DNA of 64,000 bases, taken from assembly GCF_014648295.1 (NCBI RefSeq), contig NZ_BMQV01000024.1:1-64000 (forward strand), in the 5' to 3' direction. This DNA is from Shewanella saliphila. GTDB taxonomy: Bacteria; Pseudomonadota; Gammaproteobacteria; Enterobacterales; Shewanellaceae. The position numbers were made by a program, and so were the translations under genes. Below the pieces are notes generated by a model. That model was not told where the DNA came from. It searched no databases and saw only the letters and a program-made list of their open reading frames with translations. Below, in pieces: positions 13,140-23,871 of this stretch. Numbering within the stretch: position 1 is the first letter of the stretch; each line of letters starts with the position of its first letter.

Positions 13140-14024
13140 TTAGCGGATTTTACTTAAAATACCGTCTAATTCAGCGAGATTTTGGTAGTTTATTACAATT
13201 TTTCCTTTGCCTTTAGTCCCATGGTTGATAGCAACTTTGGCACCGAGCCTTTCAATTAACTCTTGTTCTAAACGGCTAACATCATGATCTTTAGCATGAG
13301 TTTCGGCAACTTTAGCCGGATTTAAGGCTTTATTAACTAATCGTTCAGTTTCACGAACAGTCATTTCTTTTGATGCTACTAATCGGGCCAAAATAGTTTG
13401 TTCATCACCTTCAATGGCCAATAATGCACGGGCGTGCCCCATGTCAATGTCACCATATTCTAACAAACGCTTAACAGGTTCGTTGAGGCTGTTTAGACGT
13501 AATAGGTTTGACACGCTAACACGAGATTTACCTACCGCATCGGCGACTTGTTGATGGGTTAATTCAAACTCTTCAAGTAAACGCTGTAACGCTATTGCTT
13601 CTTCCATTGCATTGAGATCTTCGCGCTGAATATTTTCAATCAATGCAATCGCGACAGCGGCTTCATCGGCAACCTGCTTAACAATACAAGGGACTTTATC
13701 AAGCTTGGCGAGTTGTGCTGCACGCCAACGACGTTCACCGGCGATAATTTCATAATTACCCTCAACAACCTTACGTACAACAATAGGCTGAATAACACCT
13801 TGCGAGCGGATTGATTCAGCCAGTTCTTCTAGTGCTTCAGGCGACATATCTTTACGCGGTTGGTATTTCCCCGGCTGGAGTTTGTCGAGATCAAGATGAA
13901 TAAGATCGCCAGCAGTGGCTAATGGCTGAGTGTCTTCAGGTTGCTCGCTTTTACGAGTAGCCGCATTACTATGGCTTAATAAGGCATCCAGGCCTTTACC
14001 TAAACCGCGTTTTTTTAACGTCAT
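13140..14024 (-). CDS. parB: Chromosome partitioning protein ParB
   Basis: ParB is a CTP-dependent clamp that loads at parS sites and organises the origin region. The 294 residues contain an N-terminal basic tail, a ParB/Sulfiredoxin-type domain with the CTP-binding 'GERRWRAAQ' box, a helix-turn-helix ('ELTHQQVADAVGKSRVSVSNLLRL') and a C-terminal dimerisation domain. It starts 9 bases after parA, so the two form an operon. Three matching parS-like sites occur in this window at 38.0, 39.3 and 42.4 kb. Confidence 0.97.
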   Translation of the reverse strand: MTLKKRGLGKGLDALLSHSNAATRKSEQPEDTQPLATAGDLIHLDLDKLQPGKYQPRKDMSPEALEELAESIRSQGVIQPIVVRKVVEGNYEIIAGERRWRAAQLAKLDKVPCIVKQVADEAAVAIALIENIQREDLNAMEEAIALQRLLEEFELTHQQVADAVGKSRVSVSNLLRLNSLNEPVKRLLEYGDIDMGHARALLAIEGDEQTILARLVASKEMTVRETERLVNKALNPAKVAETHAKDHDVSRLEQELIERLGAKVAINHGTKGKGKIVINYQNLAELDGILSKIR

Positions 14025-14033
14025 TTTTATGTC

Positions 14034-14822
14034 CTACGCTTGTTTGGGTTGTGTCAGCTGCTCTGCACGACGAATAATTTCACCTGCAAGGGCTAAATAA
14101 GCTTTAGCGCCAGCACTTGATTTATCGTAATACATGGCAGGTGCACCAAAACTAGGTGCTTCTGCTAAACGAATGTTTCTTGGAATGACAGTTCGATAAA
14201 CCTTGTCACCAAAATGTTGTTTTAGCTGATCTGACACATCATTTGATAATCGATTACGCGGGTCGTACATGGTCCGTAATATACCTTCGATGGTTAATGT
14301 TGGATTGACCATTGCACCGAGCTTGGTAATGGTATCAATCAACGCTGTCAGCCCTTCTAATGCATAGTATTCACACTGCATTGGCACCAAAACAGAATCA
14401 GCTGCAGACATGGCATTAACGGTTAACATATTTAATGAAGGTGGGCAGTCGATAAAGATATAATCGTAATCGTCTCTAATCGGCGCAAGTGCATTACGTA
14501 AACGGATCTCACGGGCAAAAAACTCCATCAGCTTAATTTCTGCAGCCGTCACATCACCATTACCGGCGATCAGATCAAATTTACCCACGGTATTTTTAAT
14601 CACAATATCTGCAAAAGGCTTTTCTTCTACCAGTAATTCGTAGGCAGTATTGTCAACATCGTATTTGTCGACACCACTGCCCATGGTTGCATTGCCTTGA
14701 GGATCTAAGTCGATCAACAACACTTTACGCTTTGTGGCGGCAAGTGATGCGGCTAAGTTTACGCAAGTTGTTGTTTTTCCTACGCCACCTTTTTGGTTGG
14801 CTACGGCAATAATTTTACCCAC
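14034..14822 (-). CDS. parA: Chromosome partitioning ATPase ParA
   Basis: This is a Walker-type ATPase that drives origin segregation with ParB. The 262 residues begin with the deviant Walker A motif 'KGGVGKTT', followed by '[16 protein letters not shown]' and '[11 protein letters not shown]'. The short N-terminus indicates the chromosomal Soj type without an extra DNA-binding domain. The start codon is GTG at 14822, with AGGATG upstream. It lies between rsmG and parB in the same direction. Confidence 0.96.
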   Translation of the reverse strand: MGKIIAVANQKGGVGKTTTCVNLAASLAATKRKVLLIDLDPQGNATMGSGVDKYDVDNTAYELLVEEKPFADIVIKNTVGKFDLIAGNGDVTAAEIKLMEFFAREIRLRNALAPIRDDYDYIFIDCPPSLNMLTVNAMSAADSVLVPMQCEYYALEGLTALIDTITKLGAMVNPTLTIEGILRTMYDPRNRLSNDVSDQLKQHFGDKVYRTVIPRNIRLAEAPSFGAPAMYYDKSSAGAKAYLALAGEIIRRAEQLTQPKQA

Positions 14823-14884
14823 TATGTCATCCTGCCTTTAAATTATTGATGTCCGGTTAGATTAATTAGCAAAAGAAATGCGCT

Positions 14885-15505
14885 TTATTGCTTAGCAATT
14901 TTTAATAAATGTCGCTGTTCATCTAGCTTTGGTACATGCAATACAATGGTATCAACCAGCGAAAATCCTGCTGGCATTTGCTGTAATTCTTGTTCACTTA
15001 ACTGGCCTTTTAAGGCGTAATAAATACCGTTTTCTTTTGGCAAATGATGGCACCAGCTGAGCATATCTTGTATTGAGGCAAACGCTCGGCTTAATACGCC
15101 ATCAAATTTATCTTCAGGTTGATAAGCCTCAACCCGGCTCTCTACTGAGGTTATATTATTAATTTTAAGTTCAAATTGAACCTGTTTTTGAAAGCGGATC
15201 CGCTTACCTAAACTGTCTAATAATACAAATTCTTTGTCTGGGTTCATAATGGCTAATGGGATCCCGGGTAAACCAGGTCCTGTGCCGACATCAATAAAGC
15301 GATGTCCTTCAAGATAAGGAGAAACGGTTAAACTGTCCATAATATGACGGATTAACATTTGCTCAGGATCGCGAACCGAGGTGAGGTTATAGGCTTTATT
15401 CCATTTAGCGAGCATTTCAACAAAACCGATTAATTGTTTTTGTTGTAATTCAGTGGCCGATATTTTCATTTCAGCTAAATAGGTTTGGAGTTGCACAGAT
15501 AACAC
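14885..15505 (-). CDS. rsmG: 16S rRNA (guanine527-N7)-methyltransferase
   Basis: RsmG (GidB) methylates G527 of 16S rRNA using S-adenosylmethionine; its loss is known to give low-level streptomycin resistance. It contains '[32 protein letters not shown]' and the SAM-binding '[17 protein letters not shown]'. The frame is open to 15562, but I prefer the GTG at 15505: it has GAGG six bases upstream, gives 206 residues (E. coli 207), and leaves the hairpin at 15564-15587 outside the gene. Confidence 0.93.
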   Translation of the reverse strand: MLSVQLQTYLAEMKISATELQQKQLIGFVEMLAKWNKAYNLTSVRDPEQMLIRHIMDSLTVSPYLEGHRFIDVGTGPGLPGIPLAIMNPDKEFVLLDSLGKRIRFQKQVQFELKINNITSVESRVEAYQPEDKFDGVLSRAFASIQDMLSWCHHLPKENGIYYALKGQLSEQELQQMPAGFSLVDTIVLHVPKLDEQRHLLKIAKQ

Positions 15506-15563
15506 AGAAAGCCTCGTAAATTGCATGAACAGACGGCAGTTATTATGAAGCCGTAAAAGCACT

Positions 15564-15587
15564 AAGGGAAGCCTTATGGCTTCCCTT
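15564..15587 (-). other. Hairpin between mnmG and rsmG
   Basis: AAGGGAAGCC (15564-15573) pairs perfectly with GGCTTCCCTT (15578-15587) around a four-base loop. The following reverse-strand bases (AGTGCTTTT) are a poor T tract. It could be a partial terminator or an mRNA processing/stability hairpin between the two genes. Confidence 0.45.
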
Positions 15588-15616
15588 GTGTTATTGAGTC
15601 GAAAAAATATCTGTAA

Positions 15617-17506
15617 TTATGCGCTTTTTCTCAATAAACCACGCTTTTTCAAGTGTACAAGTAGAATTGAGACCGCTGCAGGAGTAATTCCTGATATGCG
15701 CGAGGCTTGTCCTACCGTTTCTGGTTTGTGGTTATTGAGCTTAGCGATCACTTCATTGGATAAACCTGGTACTTCTTTGTAATCCAGATCTAACGGTAAT
15801 AATGAGCTTTCATGACGCACGGCTTTATCAACTTCGTCTTGTTGACGTTGAATATATCCTGAGTATTTAACTTGAATTTGCACTTGCTCAGCAGCTTGTG
15901 GGTCTTCAAGACCTGGGCCAAAACCTTCTAATTGCATTAATTTACTGTAATCCATTTCAGGACGACGCAGTAAATCTTCAAAAGAAGCTTCGCGAGAAAT
16001 TGGCGTATTCAATTGTGGATTAAGCACATCGAGCAATGGTGAATTAGGGTGTACCCACTGTCCACGTAGACGTTGTAATTCCAGTTCGATCGATTCTTTT
16101 TTCTTACTGAACAATTCCCAACGATTATCGTCAACTAAACCAAGTTCACGACCTTTTTCTGTTAATCGTAGATCGGCGTTATCTTCACGCAATAATAAAC
16201 GATATTCCGCACGGCTAGTAAACATACGGTATGGTTCTTTGGTACCTAGAGTTGATAAATCGTCAACTAATACACCAAGATATGCTTCATCACGACGAGG
16301 ACACCATGTGTCTTTACCTTGTACTTGTAAAGATGCATTCATACCAGCAAGTAATCCTTGAGCACCGGCTTCTTCGTAACCGGTTGTGCCGTTGATTTGA
16401 CCTGCAAAGAATAAGCCATTAATAGTTTTGGTTTCTAATGAGTTTTTAAGATCGCGTGGATCAAAATAATCATACTCAATAGCGTAACCAGGACGAACGA
16501 TTTCAGCGTTTTCCATGCCTTTGATCGAACGCACTAAATTAAGCTGAACATCAAAAGGTAAACTGGTAGAAATCCCGTTAGGGTAGATCTCGTTAGTGCT
16601 TAAACCTTCAGGTTCAATAAAGATCTGGTGCGATGATTTATCCGCAAAGCGATGGATCTTATCTTCAATCGATGGGCAGTAACGAGGGCCAATACCTTCA
16701 ATAACACCTGAATACATTGGGCTTCTGTCTAAGCCACCACGAATAATATCGTGGGTTTTTTCATTGGTGTGAGTAATAAAACATGAAATTTGTTTTGGAT
16801 GCTGACTCACATCACCAATAAACGACATTACTGGCAATGGAGTATCGCCTTTTTGCTCTGTCATTTGTGAAAAATCAATGGTATTTGCATCAATACGTGG
16901 TGGTGTTCCGGTTTTTAAACGGCCAACACGGATGGGTAATTCACGTAAACGGTTTGCTAATGCAATGGCTGGTGGATCGCCTGCACGGCCACCACTGTAA
17001 TTCTGTAAACCAATATGAATTTTGCCACTTAAAAATGTGCCTGTGGTTAATACCACTGCAGGGGCTTCAAATGCCAAACCCATTTGAGTGACAACACCTA
17101 TAACTTTATTATTTTCAACCACTAAGTCATCAACTGCTTGTTGAAAAATACGTAAGTTAGCTTGATTTTGTAAAATGTGCTGAATTTTTTGACGATATAG
17201 CGCTCGGTCTGCTTGGGCACGAGTAGCACGAACAGCAGGACCTTTACTTGAATTTAATGTTCTAAATTGAATCCCGGCAAAGTCTGTAGCCGTTGCCATG
17301 GCTCCGCCTAATGCGTCGATCTCTTTAACCAGATGGCCTTTACCAATACCACCGATAGCGGGATTACAAGACATTTGACCTAGTGTGTCGATGTTATGGG
17401 TTAACAATAATGTTTTTGATCCCATTCTTGCTGCTGCGAGGGCTGCCTCAGTTCCGGCATGACCACCACCAACGACAATTACATCAAACCGTTCATGAAA
17501 ATGCAT
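15617..17506 (-). CDS. mnmG: tRNA uridine-5-carboxymethylaminomethyl modification enzyme MnmG
   Basis: MnmG (GidA) works with MnmE/TrmE to modify the wobble uridine U34 of certain tRNAs. The 629 residues match the family. The FAD-binding dinucleotide fold is at 13-18 (GGGHAG), with '[23 protein letters not shown]' and the C-terminal helical domain '(E)[13 protein letters not shown]'. The gene points away from oriC, as in E. coli, and heads the mnmG-rsmG-parA-parB group. Its partner trmE lies about 5 kb away on the other side of oriC. Confidence 0.98.
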   Translation of the reverse strand: MHFHERFDVIVVGGGHAGTEAALAAARMGSKTLLLTHNIDTLGQMSCNPAIGGIGKGHLVKEIDALGGAMATATDFAGIQFRTLNSSKGPAVRATRAQADRALYRQKIQHILQNQANLRIFQQAVDDLVVENNKVIGVVTQMGLAFEAPAVVLTTGTFLSGKIHIGLQNYSGGRAGDPPAIALANRLRELPIRVGRLKTGTPPRIDANTIDFSQMTEQKGDTPLPVMSFIGDVSQHPKQISCFITHTNEKTHDIIRGGLDRSPMYSGVIEGIGPRYCPSIEDKIHRFADKSSHQIFIEPEGLSTNEIYPNGISTSLPFDVQLNLVRSIKGMENAEIVRPGYAIEYDYFDPRDLKNSLETKTINGLFFAGQINGTTGYEEAGAQGLLAGMNASLQVQGKDTWCPRRDEAYLGVLVDDLSTLGTKEPYRMFTSRAEYRLLLREDNADLRLTEKGRELGLVDDNRWELFSKKKESIELELQRLRGQWVHPNSPLLDVLNPQLNTPISREASFEDLLRRPEMDYSKLMQLEGFGPGLEDPQAAEQVQIQVKYSGYIQRQQDEVDKAVRHESSLLPLDLDYKEVPGLSNEVIAKLNNHKPETVGQASRISGITPAAVSILLVHLKKRGLLRKSA

Positions 17507-17635
17507 TATGCGACCTTTGATTGCTTAGAAAGTTAAATTCAATTTGTAACGCGATTCGAGCTGCGCATTTTAGCACTTGCTTGTCAGAACGTGAATGATC
17601 ATTTTTCATAGAATGATCAAGATGGGTTTGCTTAA

Positions 17636-17692
17636 TAGATCTTAAGATCTTTATATAGATCTTTTTATTATGTTTACTATTAGGATCGAGCT
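17636..17692. other. AT-rich DNA unwinding element of oriC
   Basis: Four GATC-containing AT-rich units (GATC at 17638, 17646, 17658 and 17684) end in TATTAGGATCG, the same junction as the right end of the E. coli 13-mer region. It lies on the mnmG side, as expected for the DnaA-melted segment. Confidence 0.8.
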
Positions 17693-17800
17693 TTTCTGTT
17701 AGTAACTTTTATTTCCATTTAAAATCAATAGATAACGAGCTTTCAAACCTGTGATCTGATCGCGATCAAACTCAATATAAGGTGGGGATAGATCGGGTAC

Positions 17801-17809
17801 TTATCCACA
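17801..17809 (+). promoter_or_regulatory. DnaA box in oriC
   Basis: Perfect consensus TTATCCACA within the GATC-rich origin region. Confidence 0.9.
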
Positions 17810-17873
17810 AGGGTGATCTTTAAGCAGATCGGAGTGTGAATAGTACAGAGTTATGATCGCAGAAAATAATAGC

Positions 17874-17882
17874 TTATCCACA
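17874..17882 (+). promoter_or_regulatory. DnaA box in oriC
   Basis: Perfect consensus TTATCCACA, 73 bases after the first box in the same orientation. Confidence 0.9.
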
Positions 17883-17906
17883 AAGTTGTTATTTGAAATA
17901 GTAATT

Positions 17907-17915
17907 TGTGGATAA
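17907..17915 (-). promoter_or_regulatory. DnaA box in oriC, inverted
   Basis: TGTGGATAA is the perfect consensus on the reverse strand. It faces the box at 17874 and lies nearest to mioC. Confidence 0.9.
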
Positions 17916-17973
17916 GCTAGATCTAAATTGTGAGTTGATCTTAGTTTATACAAAATAAGATCGTATTTTATGC

Positions 17974-18417
17974 CTAGTTAATTTTATCCTGCCATTGTAA
18001 TAACCACGCCAGTGCGGGCTCTTCAGGTACTGGATCTTGTTGAACATCAATTTGGATCTTATCCACAATGGTGTTTGATCCGTATTGTAATAACAGATCG
18101 ATTATTTTTTCAGGGCCCTGGCAGAAAGTGTCATAGCTTGAATCGCCAATGGCACATAATGCATGCTGAATCCCGTTAAGATCAGGCATTTCTAGCATTA
18201 ATTGTTTATAAAAAGGCACTATATTGTCTGGAAGATCGCCTGCTCCATGGGTTGAGCTAACGATGATCCACATTGAAAAATCGCTTAATTGGGCTAATTG
18301 TGGATCTATAAACACCTCAGTATGGTGGTTTAATTGAGATAATTGCTCTGCCATTTCATCTGCAACGTATTCTGAACTGCCCAATGTTGTACCCACTAGT
18401 AATGCTATGTTTGCCAT
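17974..18417 (-). CDS. mioC: Flavodoxin-like protein MioC
   Basis: MioC is an FMN-binding flavodoxin-domain protein (147 residues, the same length as E. coli MioC) linked to biotin synthase electron transfer in E. coli. The N-terminal phosphate-binding loop 'LLVGTTLGSSEYVA' and 'VSSTHGAGDLPDN' are visible. It is transcribed toward oriC, as in E. coli, where mioC transcription affects the origin. A perfect DnaA box lies inside the gene at 18059-18067. Confidence 0.94.
   Translation of the reverse strand: MANIALLVGTTLGSSEYVADEMAEQLSQLNHHTEVFIDPQLAQLSDFSMWIIVSSTHGAGDLPDNIVPFYKQLMLEMPDLNGIQHALCAIGDSSYDTFCQGPEKIIDLLLQYGSNTIVDKIQIDVQQDPVPEEPALAWLLQWQDKIN
18059..18067 (+). promoter_or_regulatory. 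DnaA box inside mioC
   Basis: Perfect TTATCCACA in the 3' part of mioC, about 150 bases from the last oriC box. A nearby GATC precedes it directly. It may belong to an extended origin or be a roadblock to mioC transcription; this role is inferred. Confidence 0.7.
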
Positions 18418-18585
18418 TTCTACTCCAAATTGTTGCTTAATCTGCTCGTTTAATCGTCAGCTTTATGTGCTTTAAGGTTATTTTACTCGCTCAATTACGC
18501 TTAATGTTGGCTTATTTACACTTTTTAGTCCGAAATAAGCTGCTTATTTCGCTCTTTTATCGCAGCAATATTTTTTAGCGATAAA

Positions 18586-18610
18586 AAAACGAGCCATAAA
18601 GGCTCGTTTT
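18586..18610 (-). terminator. Intrinsic terminator after fghA
   Basis: AAAACGAGCC / GGCTCGTTTT with an ATAAA loop is followed on the reverse strand by seven T. The rest of the gap 18418-18688 holds a second hairpin (CGAAATAAGC / GCTTATTTCG, 18531-18551) and no gene. Confidence 0.8.
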
Positions 18611-18688
18611 AGGTGACTGGTTAGTTAGCATTAACAGATTTAGACTAAGTTAAATTGCCGCTTAATCCTTGCTAAGCAATTGCTCGCG

Positions 18689-19534
18689 TTAGCTAATCTG
18701 CAAATGTTTAGCATGGAAGCGCAGGTGAGCTTCAATGAAGGTTGCGATAAAGTAGTAGCTATGGTCGTAACCAGGCTGCATGCGCAATTCAAGTGGGTAG
18801 CCTTTGTTTTTAGCTATATTGACGAGTGTTTGTGGCTTTAACTGCTCATCTAAAAAGTTGTCATTGGTACCAATATCCACCAGCGCAGGCACAAATTGTT
18901 GGCTGTTTTGCATCAGCTCACAGCTATCATATTGTTGCCATTGCTGTTGATCATCGCCTAAATAACCGCGAAACGCTTTAATTCCCCATGGGCAATCCAT
19001 TGGATTACAAATAGGGCTAAATGCCGAAACACTGTTAAATTGGTTTGGATTTTTCAATGCAATTGTCAGTGCACCATGGCCGCCCATTGAGTGACCACTA
19101 ATACTGCGCTGCTTAGTTACCGGAAAATGCGCTTCGATGATTGCTGGCAGCTCAGACACCACATAATCATACATTTTATAATGCTGATCGAAAGGTGGTT
19201 TGGTGGCATTGAGATAAAATCCTGCGCCTAAACCAAAGTCATATGCACCGTCTTTATCGTCGGCAACCCCTTCGCCACGCGGGCTGGTGTCTGGCGCGAC
19301 AATGGCGATTCCAAGCTCTGCGGCAATGCGCTGTGCACCTGCTTTTTGCATAAAGTTTTCGTCAGTACAGGTGAGGCCTGATAACCAATACAACACGGGC
19401 ACATTTTGCTGTTCAGCTTGTGGCGGTAAGTAAATCGCAAAACGCATCGTGCAATTGAGCGCCGTTGACTGATGATGATATTGTTTATGCCAGCCACCAA
19501 ATGCTTTGGTGCTGCTGATATTTTCAATGGTCAT
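18689..19534 (-). CDS. fghA: S-formylglutathione hydrolase
   Basis: It hydrolyses S-formylglutathione to formate and glutathione, the second step of glutathione-dependent formaldehyde detoxification. The 281-residue alpha/beta hydrolase has the nucleophile Ser149 in '[11 protein letters not shown]', a catalytic Asp in '[10 protein letters not shown]' and His in 'PGYDHSYYF'. It is cytosolic, with no signal peptide. It lies 78 bases after frmA in the same direction and the two are almost certainly one operon. Confidence 0.95.
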   Translation of the reverse strand: MTIENISSTKAFGGWHKQYHHQSTALNCTMRFAIYLPPQAEQQNVPVLYWLSGLTCTDENFMQKAGAQRIAAELGIAIVAPDTSPRGEGVADDKDGAYDFGLGAGFYLNATKPPFDQHYKMYDYVVSELPAIIEAHFPVTKQRSISGHSMGGHGALTIALKNPNQFNSVSAFSPICNPMDCPWGIKAFRGYLGDDQQQWQQYDSCELMQNSQQFVPALVDIGTNDNFLDEQLKPQTLVNIAKNKGYPLELRMQPGYDHSYYFIATFIEAHLRFHAKHLQIS

Positions 19535-19612
19535 GATGGGTCCTTATAAAATAAATGCAGTTAATTAAAAAATTAACTGCATTGTTATTTGACTTAAGAT
19601 CTGCTTTTAGAC

Positions 19613-20755
<1,143 letters not shown>

Positions 20756-20790
20756 TTAACGTAATACCATGAATGATGGTTAACTAGCAT

Positions 20791-20805
20791 CACTACAGTG
20801 TAGTG
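20791..20805. promoter_or_regulatory. Candidate LysR operator between frmA and the regulator gene
   Basis: CACTAC-AGT-GTAGTG is a perfect 6-bp inverted repeat (15 bases with T and A positions compatible with a T-N11-A LysR box), in the 138-base divergent intergenic region. Function is inferred from position. Confidence 0.5.
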
Positions 20806-20881
20806 TATTTATCCATTATATTTGTTTATCATAAAATGATAATCAGCTAGTTTTGTAAATGACTTTTACGAGAATGTAATA

Positions 20882-21748
20882 ATGATGCAGTGGGAAGGGA
20901 TTTTTGAGTTTGTTGCGGTAGCAGAAACCGACAGTTTTACTGCCGCAGGTAAGCGTTTAAGTATTTCGACGGCGCAAGTGAGTCGTCAAGTGAGTCAACT
21001 TGAAAACCGTTTAAACACTAAACTGTTTTATCGCACCACGCGTAAAGTGTCGTTAACCGAAGAAGGCTCCGTTTATTATCAGCATTGCCGCCAAGTGCTA
21101 GACAGTCTAGATGAAGCTGAGCGGGCTATTTCAAGTTTAAAAGATAAACCTCAAGGCTTAATTAGGATGACTGCACCGGTGACCTACGGTGAAAATTTTG
21201 TCATGCCGGTTGTTATCGATTTTATGCAGCAATATCGTGATATTGAGGTGGTGTGTGAGTTAACTAATCGCCAACTCGATTTAGTGGAAGGTGGTTTTGA
21301 TTTAGCCATTAGGTTAGGGCGGTTATCTAATTCGTCAATGATGGCTAAACGCTTAACTAATCGAAGCCAATATGTGTGTGCAGCACCAAGTTATATTGCT
21401 CAGTTTGGTACACCTTATACTTTGTCGGAATTGAGCCAGCATAATTGTTTAATTGGCAGTCAGTCGCATTGGAATTTTATTGACCAGGGCAAGTCTAAAG
21501 CGGTTAAGGTACATGGGTCGTTGAGTTGCAGCAGTGGTTTAAGTTTATTGTCTGCGGCCATTAAGGGGCTGGGGATTGTGCAATTGCCGGGTTATTACGT
21601 TAATGACGCAATTGAATCTGGACAGCTAGTGGTGTTACTCGCGCCATATCAACAACCTAAAGAAGGTATTTGGGCTTTGTACCCACACAACCGCCATTTG
21701 TCACCCAAAGTACGATTGCTAGTGGATAAATTAGCCCAAGAGTTGTAA
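20882..21748 (+). CDS. LysR-family transcriptional regulator, probable controller of frmA-fghA
   Basis: The 288 residues comprise an N-terminal LysR helix-turn-helix (about 5-62, 'FEFVAVAETDSFTAAGKRLSISTAQVSRQVSQLE') and a periplasmic-binding-like effector domain ('GLIRMTAPVTYGENFVMPVV'). It is of the CrgA-like subgroup by the 'LIRMTAPVTYGE' region. Divergent orientation with frmA suggests it senses formaldehyde or an adduct; this is inference. Adjacent ATGs at 20882 and 20885 are both possible starts. Confidence 0.92.
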   Translation: MMQWEGIFEFVAVAETDSFTAAGKRLSISTAQVSRQVSQLENRLNTKLFYRTTRKVSLTEEGSVYYQHCRQVLDSLDEAERAISSLKDKPQGLIRMTAPVTYGENFVMPVVIDFMQQYRDIEVVCELTNRQLDLVEGGFDLAIRLGRLSNSSMMAKRLTNRSQYVCAAPSYIAQFGTPYTLSELSQHNCLIGSQSHWNFIDQGKSKAVKVHGSLSCSSGLSLLSAAIKGLGIVQLPGYYVNDAIESGQLVVLLAPYQQPKEGIWALYPHNRHLSPKVRLLVDKLAQEL

Positions 21749-21769
21749 TAAACGCTGGGCTAGGGATTA

Positions 21770-22387
21770 TCAACGAGCCATAGTTTGGTAGTAGCGGTTT
21801 ATTTGAGCTTTGGGCAGGCTAGATATTTTATTGATAATATCTAAGGTTATCTGGTGCTGCGGCAGTTGCTGTTGCAGTTCGTCGAGTTGATGTAACCAAA
21901 GGTAACTGGTCATGGTAGCGTCAGCTAAGGCGCGGTGAAACACACCGTCGTTAGGCAATTGGTGGTAACTCACTAACGTGCCAAGCTTATGGTTGGGGGC
22001 GTCCTGGCTTATACGACGAGATAACAACAATGAGCAAGCAAATTGGCCGGTGTAGTGCAGCTTATTATGCTTGAATTCGGCATCTAAGAATTTTTTATCA
22101 AAGCTGGCGTTGTGCGCGACTAAATTGAATCCGTCAATAAACTTGGCAAATTGTGCCATCACCTCTTTAGATGATGGCGCATGTTTGAGCATGTTATTGC
22201 TAATACCTGTGTACTGCTCAATAAAGTTGTTTACGTGTTTACCCGGGTTTATCAGCTCTTGAAAAGTGTCCACTATTTGGCCATCAACTAGCTTTACCGC
22301 ACCAATTTCAATGGCTCTGTCACCATTATCGGGTGATAAACCTGTGGTTTCAAAGTCGAGAACGACAACTTGATTAGCCAATGTCAT
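21770..22387 (-). CDS. DEDDh-type 3'-5' exonuclease (DNA polymerase III epsilon-like)
   Basis: The 205-residue protein has all DEDDh exonuclease motifs: 'VVLDFETTGLSP' (Asp and Glu), 'NLVAHNASFDKKFLD' (Asp) and 'FHRALADATMTS' (His and Asp). It is shorter than DnaQ and lacks the C-terminal tail for binding the polymerase alpha subunit, so it is likely a free proofreading- or repair-type exonuclease, perhaps acting on RNA or DNA ends. It lies 25 bases after trmE and is probably cotranscribed with it. It is convergent with the LysR gene. Confidence 0.88.
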   Translation of the reverse strand: MTLANQVVVLDFETTGLSPDNGDRAIEIGAVKLVDGQIVDTFQELINPGKHVNNFIEQYTGISNNMLKHAPSSKEVMAQFAKFIDGFNLVAHNASFDKKFLDAEFKHNKLHYTGQFACSLLLSRRISQDAPNHKLGTLVSYHQLPNDGVFHRALADATMTSYLWLHQLDELQQQLPQHQITLDIINKISSLPKAQINRYYQTMAR

Positions 22388-22412
22388 GTGTTTATTCCTA
22401 CTGAGCTATACA

Positions 22413-23774
22413 CTATTTACCGATACAGAATGAACTAAAGATTTTGCCGAGTAAGTCATCTGAAGTGAATTTACCAGTAATTTCAGATAGCGCCATTTGG
22501 CACATACGTAACTCTTCTGCTAATAGCTCACCAGCTAGATACACTTCAAGCTGTTCTTTACCCAGTTGTAGGTGACTTGCGGCTAAGTCTAAAGCTTCTA
22601 AATGACGACGGCGTGCAATAAAACCGCCTTCTAGATTACTTTGATAACCCATTAATGACTTAAGGTGTTGCTTTAACTCTTCAACTCCTAGGCCTGTTTT
22701 AGCTGAAATACGGTAAACATCGTATCCTTGCTCTTGCGACATTTCGAGGGTTTCACCGGTTAAATCGGCTTTGTTACGCACTACTGTTACACCCAGTCTT
22801 GAAGGTAAACGGTCAATAAAGTCGGGCCAGATATTATGTGGGTCAACGGCATCTGTCGTCGTACCATCAACCATAAACAAGACTCTATCGGCACTCGCTA
22901 TTTCTGCCCAAGCGCGCTCAATACCGATTTGCTCAACCGTATCTGTGGTGTCACGTAATCCTGCTGTGTCGATAATGTGCAGCGGCATGCCATCAAGGTG
23001 TATGTGTTCACGCAGTACGTCACGGGTAGTGCCGGCAATTTCTGTGACAATGGCAGACTCTTTACCTGCAAGGGCATTAAGTAAGCTTGATTTACCAGCA
23101 TTAGGACGTCCAGCAATGACGACTTTCATGCCTTCGCGAATAATTGAACCTTGCTTGGCGCTGGCTTGAACAGTAGTGAGTTTGTCGATAATCCGATATA
23201 AGGCATTAGCAATTTTACCGTCCGATAAAAAGTCGACTTCTTCATCAGGAAAATCAATCGCGGCTTCTACGTATAAACGTAGGTTAGTGACTTGCTCTAC
23301 TAGCTCATGAACTTCTTTAGAAAACTCACCTTGCAATGATTGCAAAGCGCTTTTTGCTGCTTGCTCACTGGTAGCATCAATTAAATCGGCAATCGCTTCT
23401 GCTTGAGTTAAATCGAGCTTGTCGTTCATAAATGCTTGCTCACTAAACTCACCAGGTTTAGCTATGCGGATACCATCGATTTCCATGACGCGTTTAATCA
23501 ACATATCAAGTACTATCTGGCCACCATGACCTTGCAGCTCTAATACATCTTCGCCAGTAAATGAGTTTGGACCTTTAAAAAATAGTGCAATACCCTGATC
23601 AATAACGTGACCATCGTGGCTATTAAAATCACAATATTCGGCGTAACGGGTTTTAGGCACATGACCAATAATGGCGTTGGCTACATTGGCAGCGAGATCG
23701 CCAGATACACGAATGATACCCACTCCACCACGTCCTGGTGCTGTTGCTTGCGCTACGATAGTGTCTGTTGTCAC
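22413..23774 (-). CDS. mnmE: tRNA modification GTPase MnmE (TrmE)
   Basis: MnmE acts with MnmG in wobble-uridine modification of tRNA. The 453 residues comprise an N-terminal folate-binding domain ('[16 protein letters not shown]'), a helical domain, an inserted Ras-like G domain (about 215-375; G1 '[12 protein letters not shown]', 'DTAGLRDT', 'NKAD') and the C-terminal CIGK with its essential cysteine. The start is GTG at 23774. It reads away from yidC and is separated from it by a terminator. Confidence 0.97.
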   Translation of the reverse strand: MTTDTIVAQATAPGRGGVGIIRVSGDLAANVANAIIGHVPKTRYAEYCDFNSHDGHVIDQGIALFFKGPNSFTGEDVLELQGHGGQIVLDMLIKRVMEIDGIRIAKPGEFSEQAFMNDKLDLTQAEAIADLIDATSEQAAKSALQSLQGEFSKEVHELVEQVTNLRLYVEAAIDFPDEEVDFLSDGKIANALYRIIDKLTTVQASAKQGSIIREGMKVVIAGRPNAGKSSLLNALAGKESAIVTEIAGTTRDVLREHIHLDGMPLHIIDTAGLRDTTDTVEQIGIERAWAEIASADRVLFMVDGTTTDAVDPHNIWPDFIDRLPSRLGVTVVRNKADLTGETLEMSQEQGYDVYRISAKTGLGVEELKQHLKSLMGYQSNLEGGFIARRRHLEALDLAASHLQLGKEQLEVYLAGELLAEELRMCQMALSEITGKFTSDDLLGKIFSSFCIGK

Positions 23775-23801
23775 GGTAAATACCTGCTAAATCATTAAAG
23801 G

Positions 23802-23830
23802 AAAAGGCGGCCTATTAAGCCGCCTTTTTT
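23802..23830 (-). terminator. Intrinsic terminator after yidC
   Basis: A ten-bp stem AAAAGGCGGC / GCCGCCTTTT with a seven-base loop lies between the yidC stop and the trmE start. A/T runs flank both sides. It ends the rpmH-rnpA-yidD-yidC transcript. Confidence 0.8.
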
Positions 23831-23871
23831 ATTCATTTAACTTTTGAATAAGTTAACTGTTGAGCTTGGGC

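Larger units (their letters stand above)
17590..17970. other. oriC: Chromosomal replication origin oriC
   Basis: The 467-base gap between mnmG and mioC has no gene. I count 16 GATC sites between 17597 and 17962, far above the one or two expected. It also has an AT-rich unwinding region with E. coli-like elements at the mnmG side and three perfect TTATCCACA boxes toward mioC. The layout (mnmG, AT-rich 13-mer-like region, DnaA boxes, mioC) is that of E. coli oriC. GATC clustering implies Dam/SeqA control. Edges are approximate. Confidence 0.92.
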
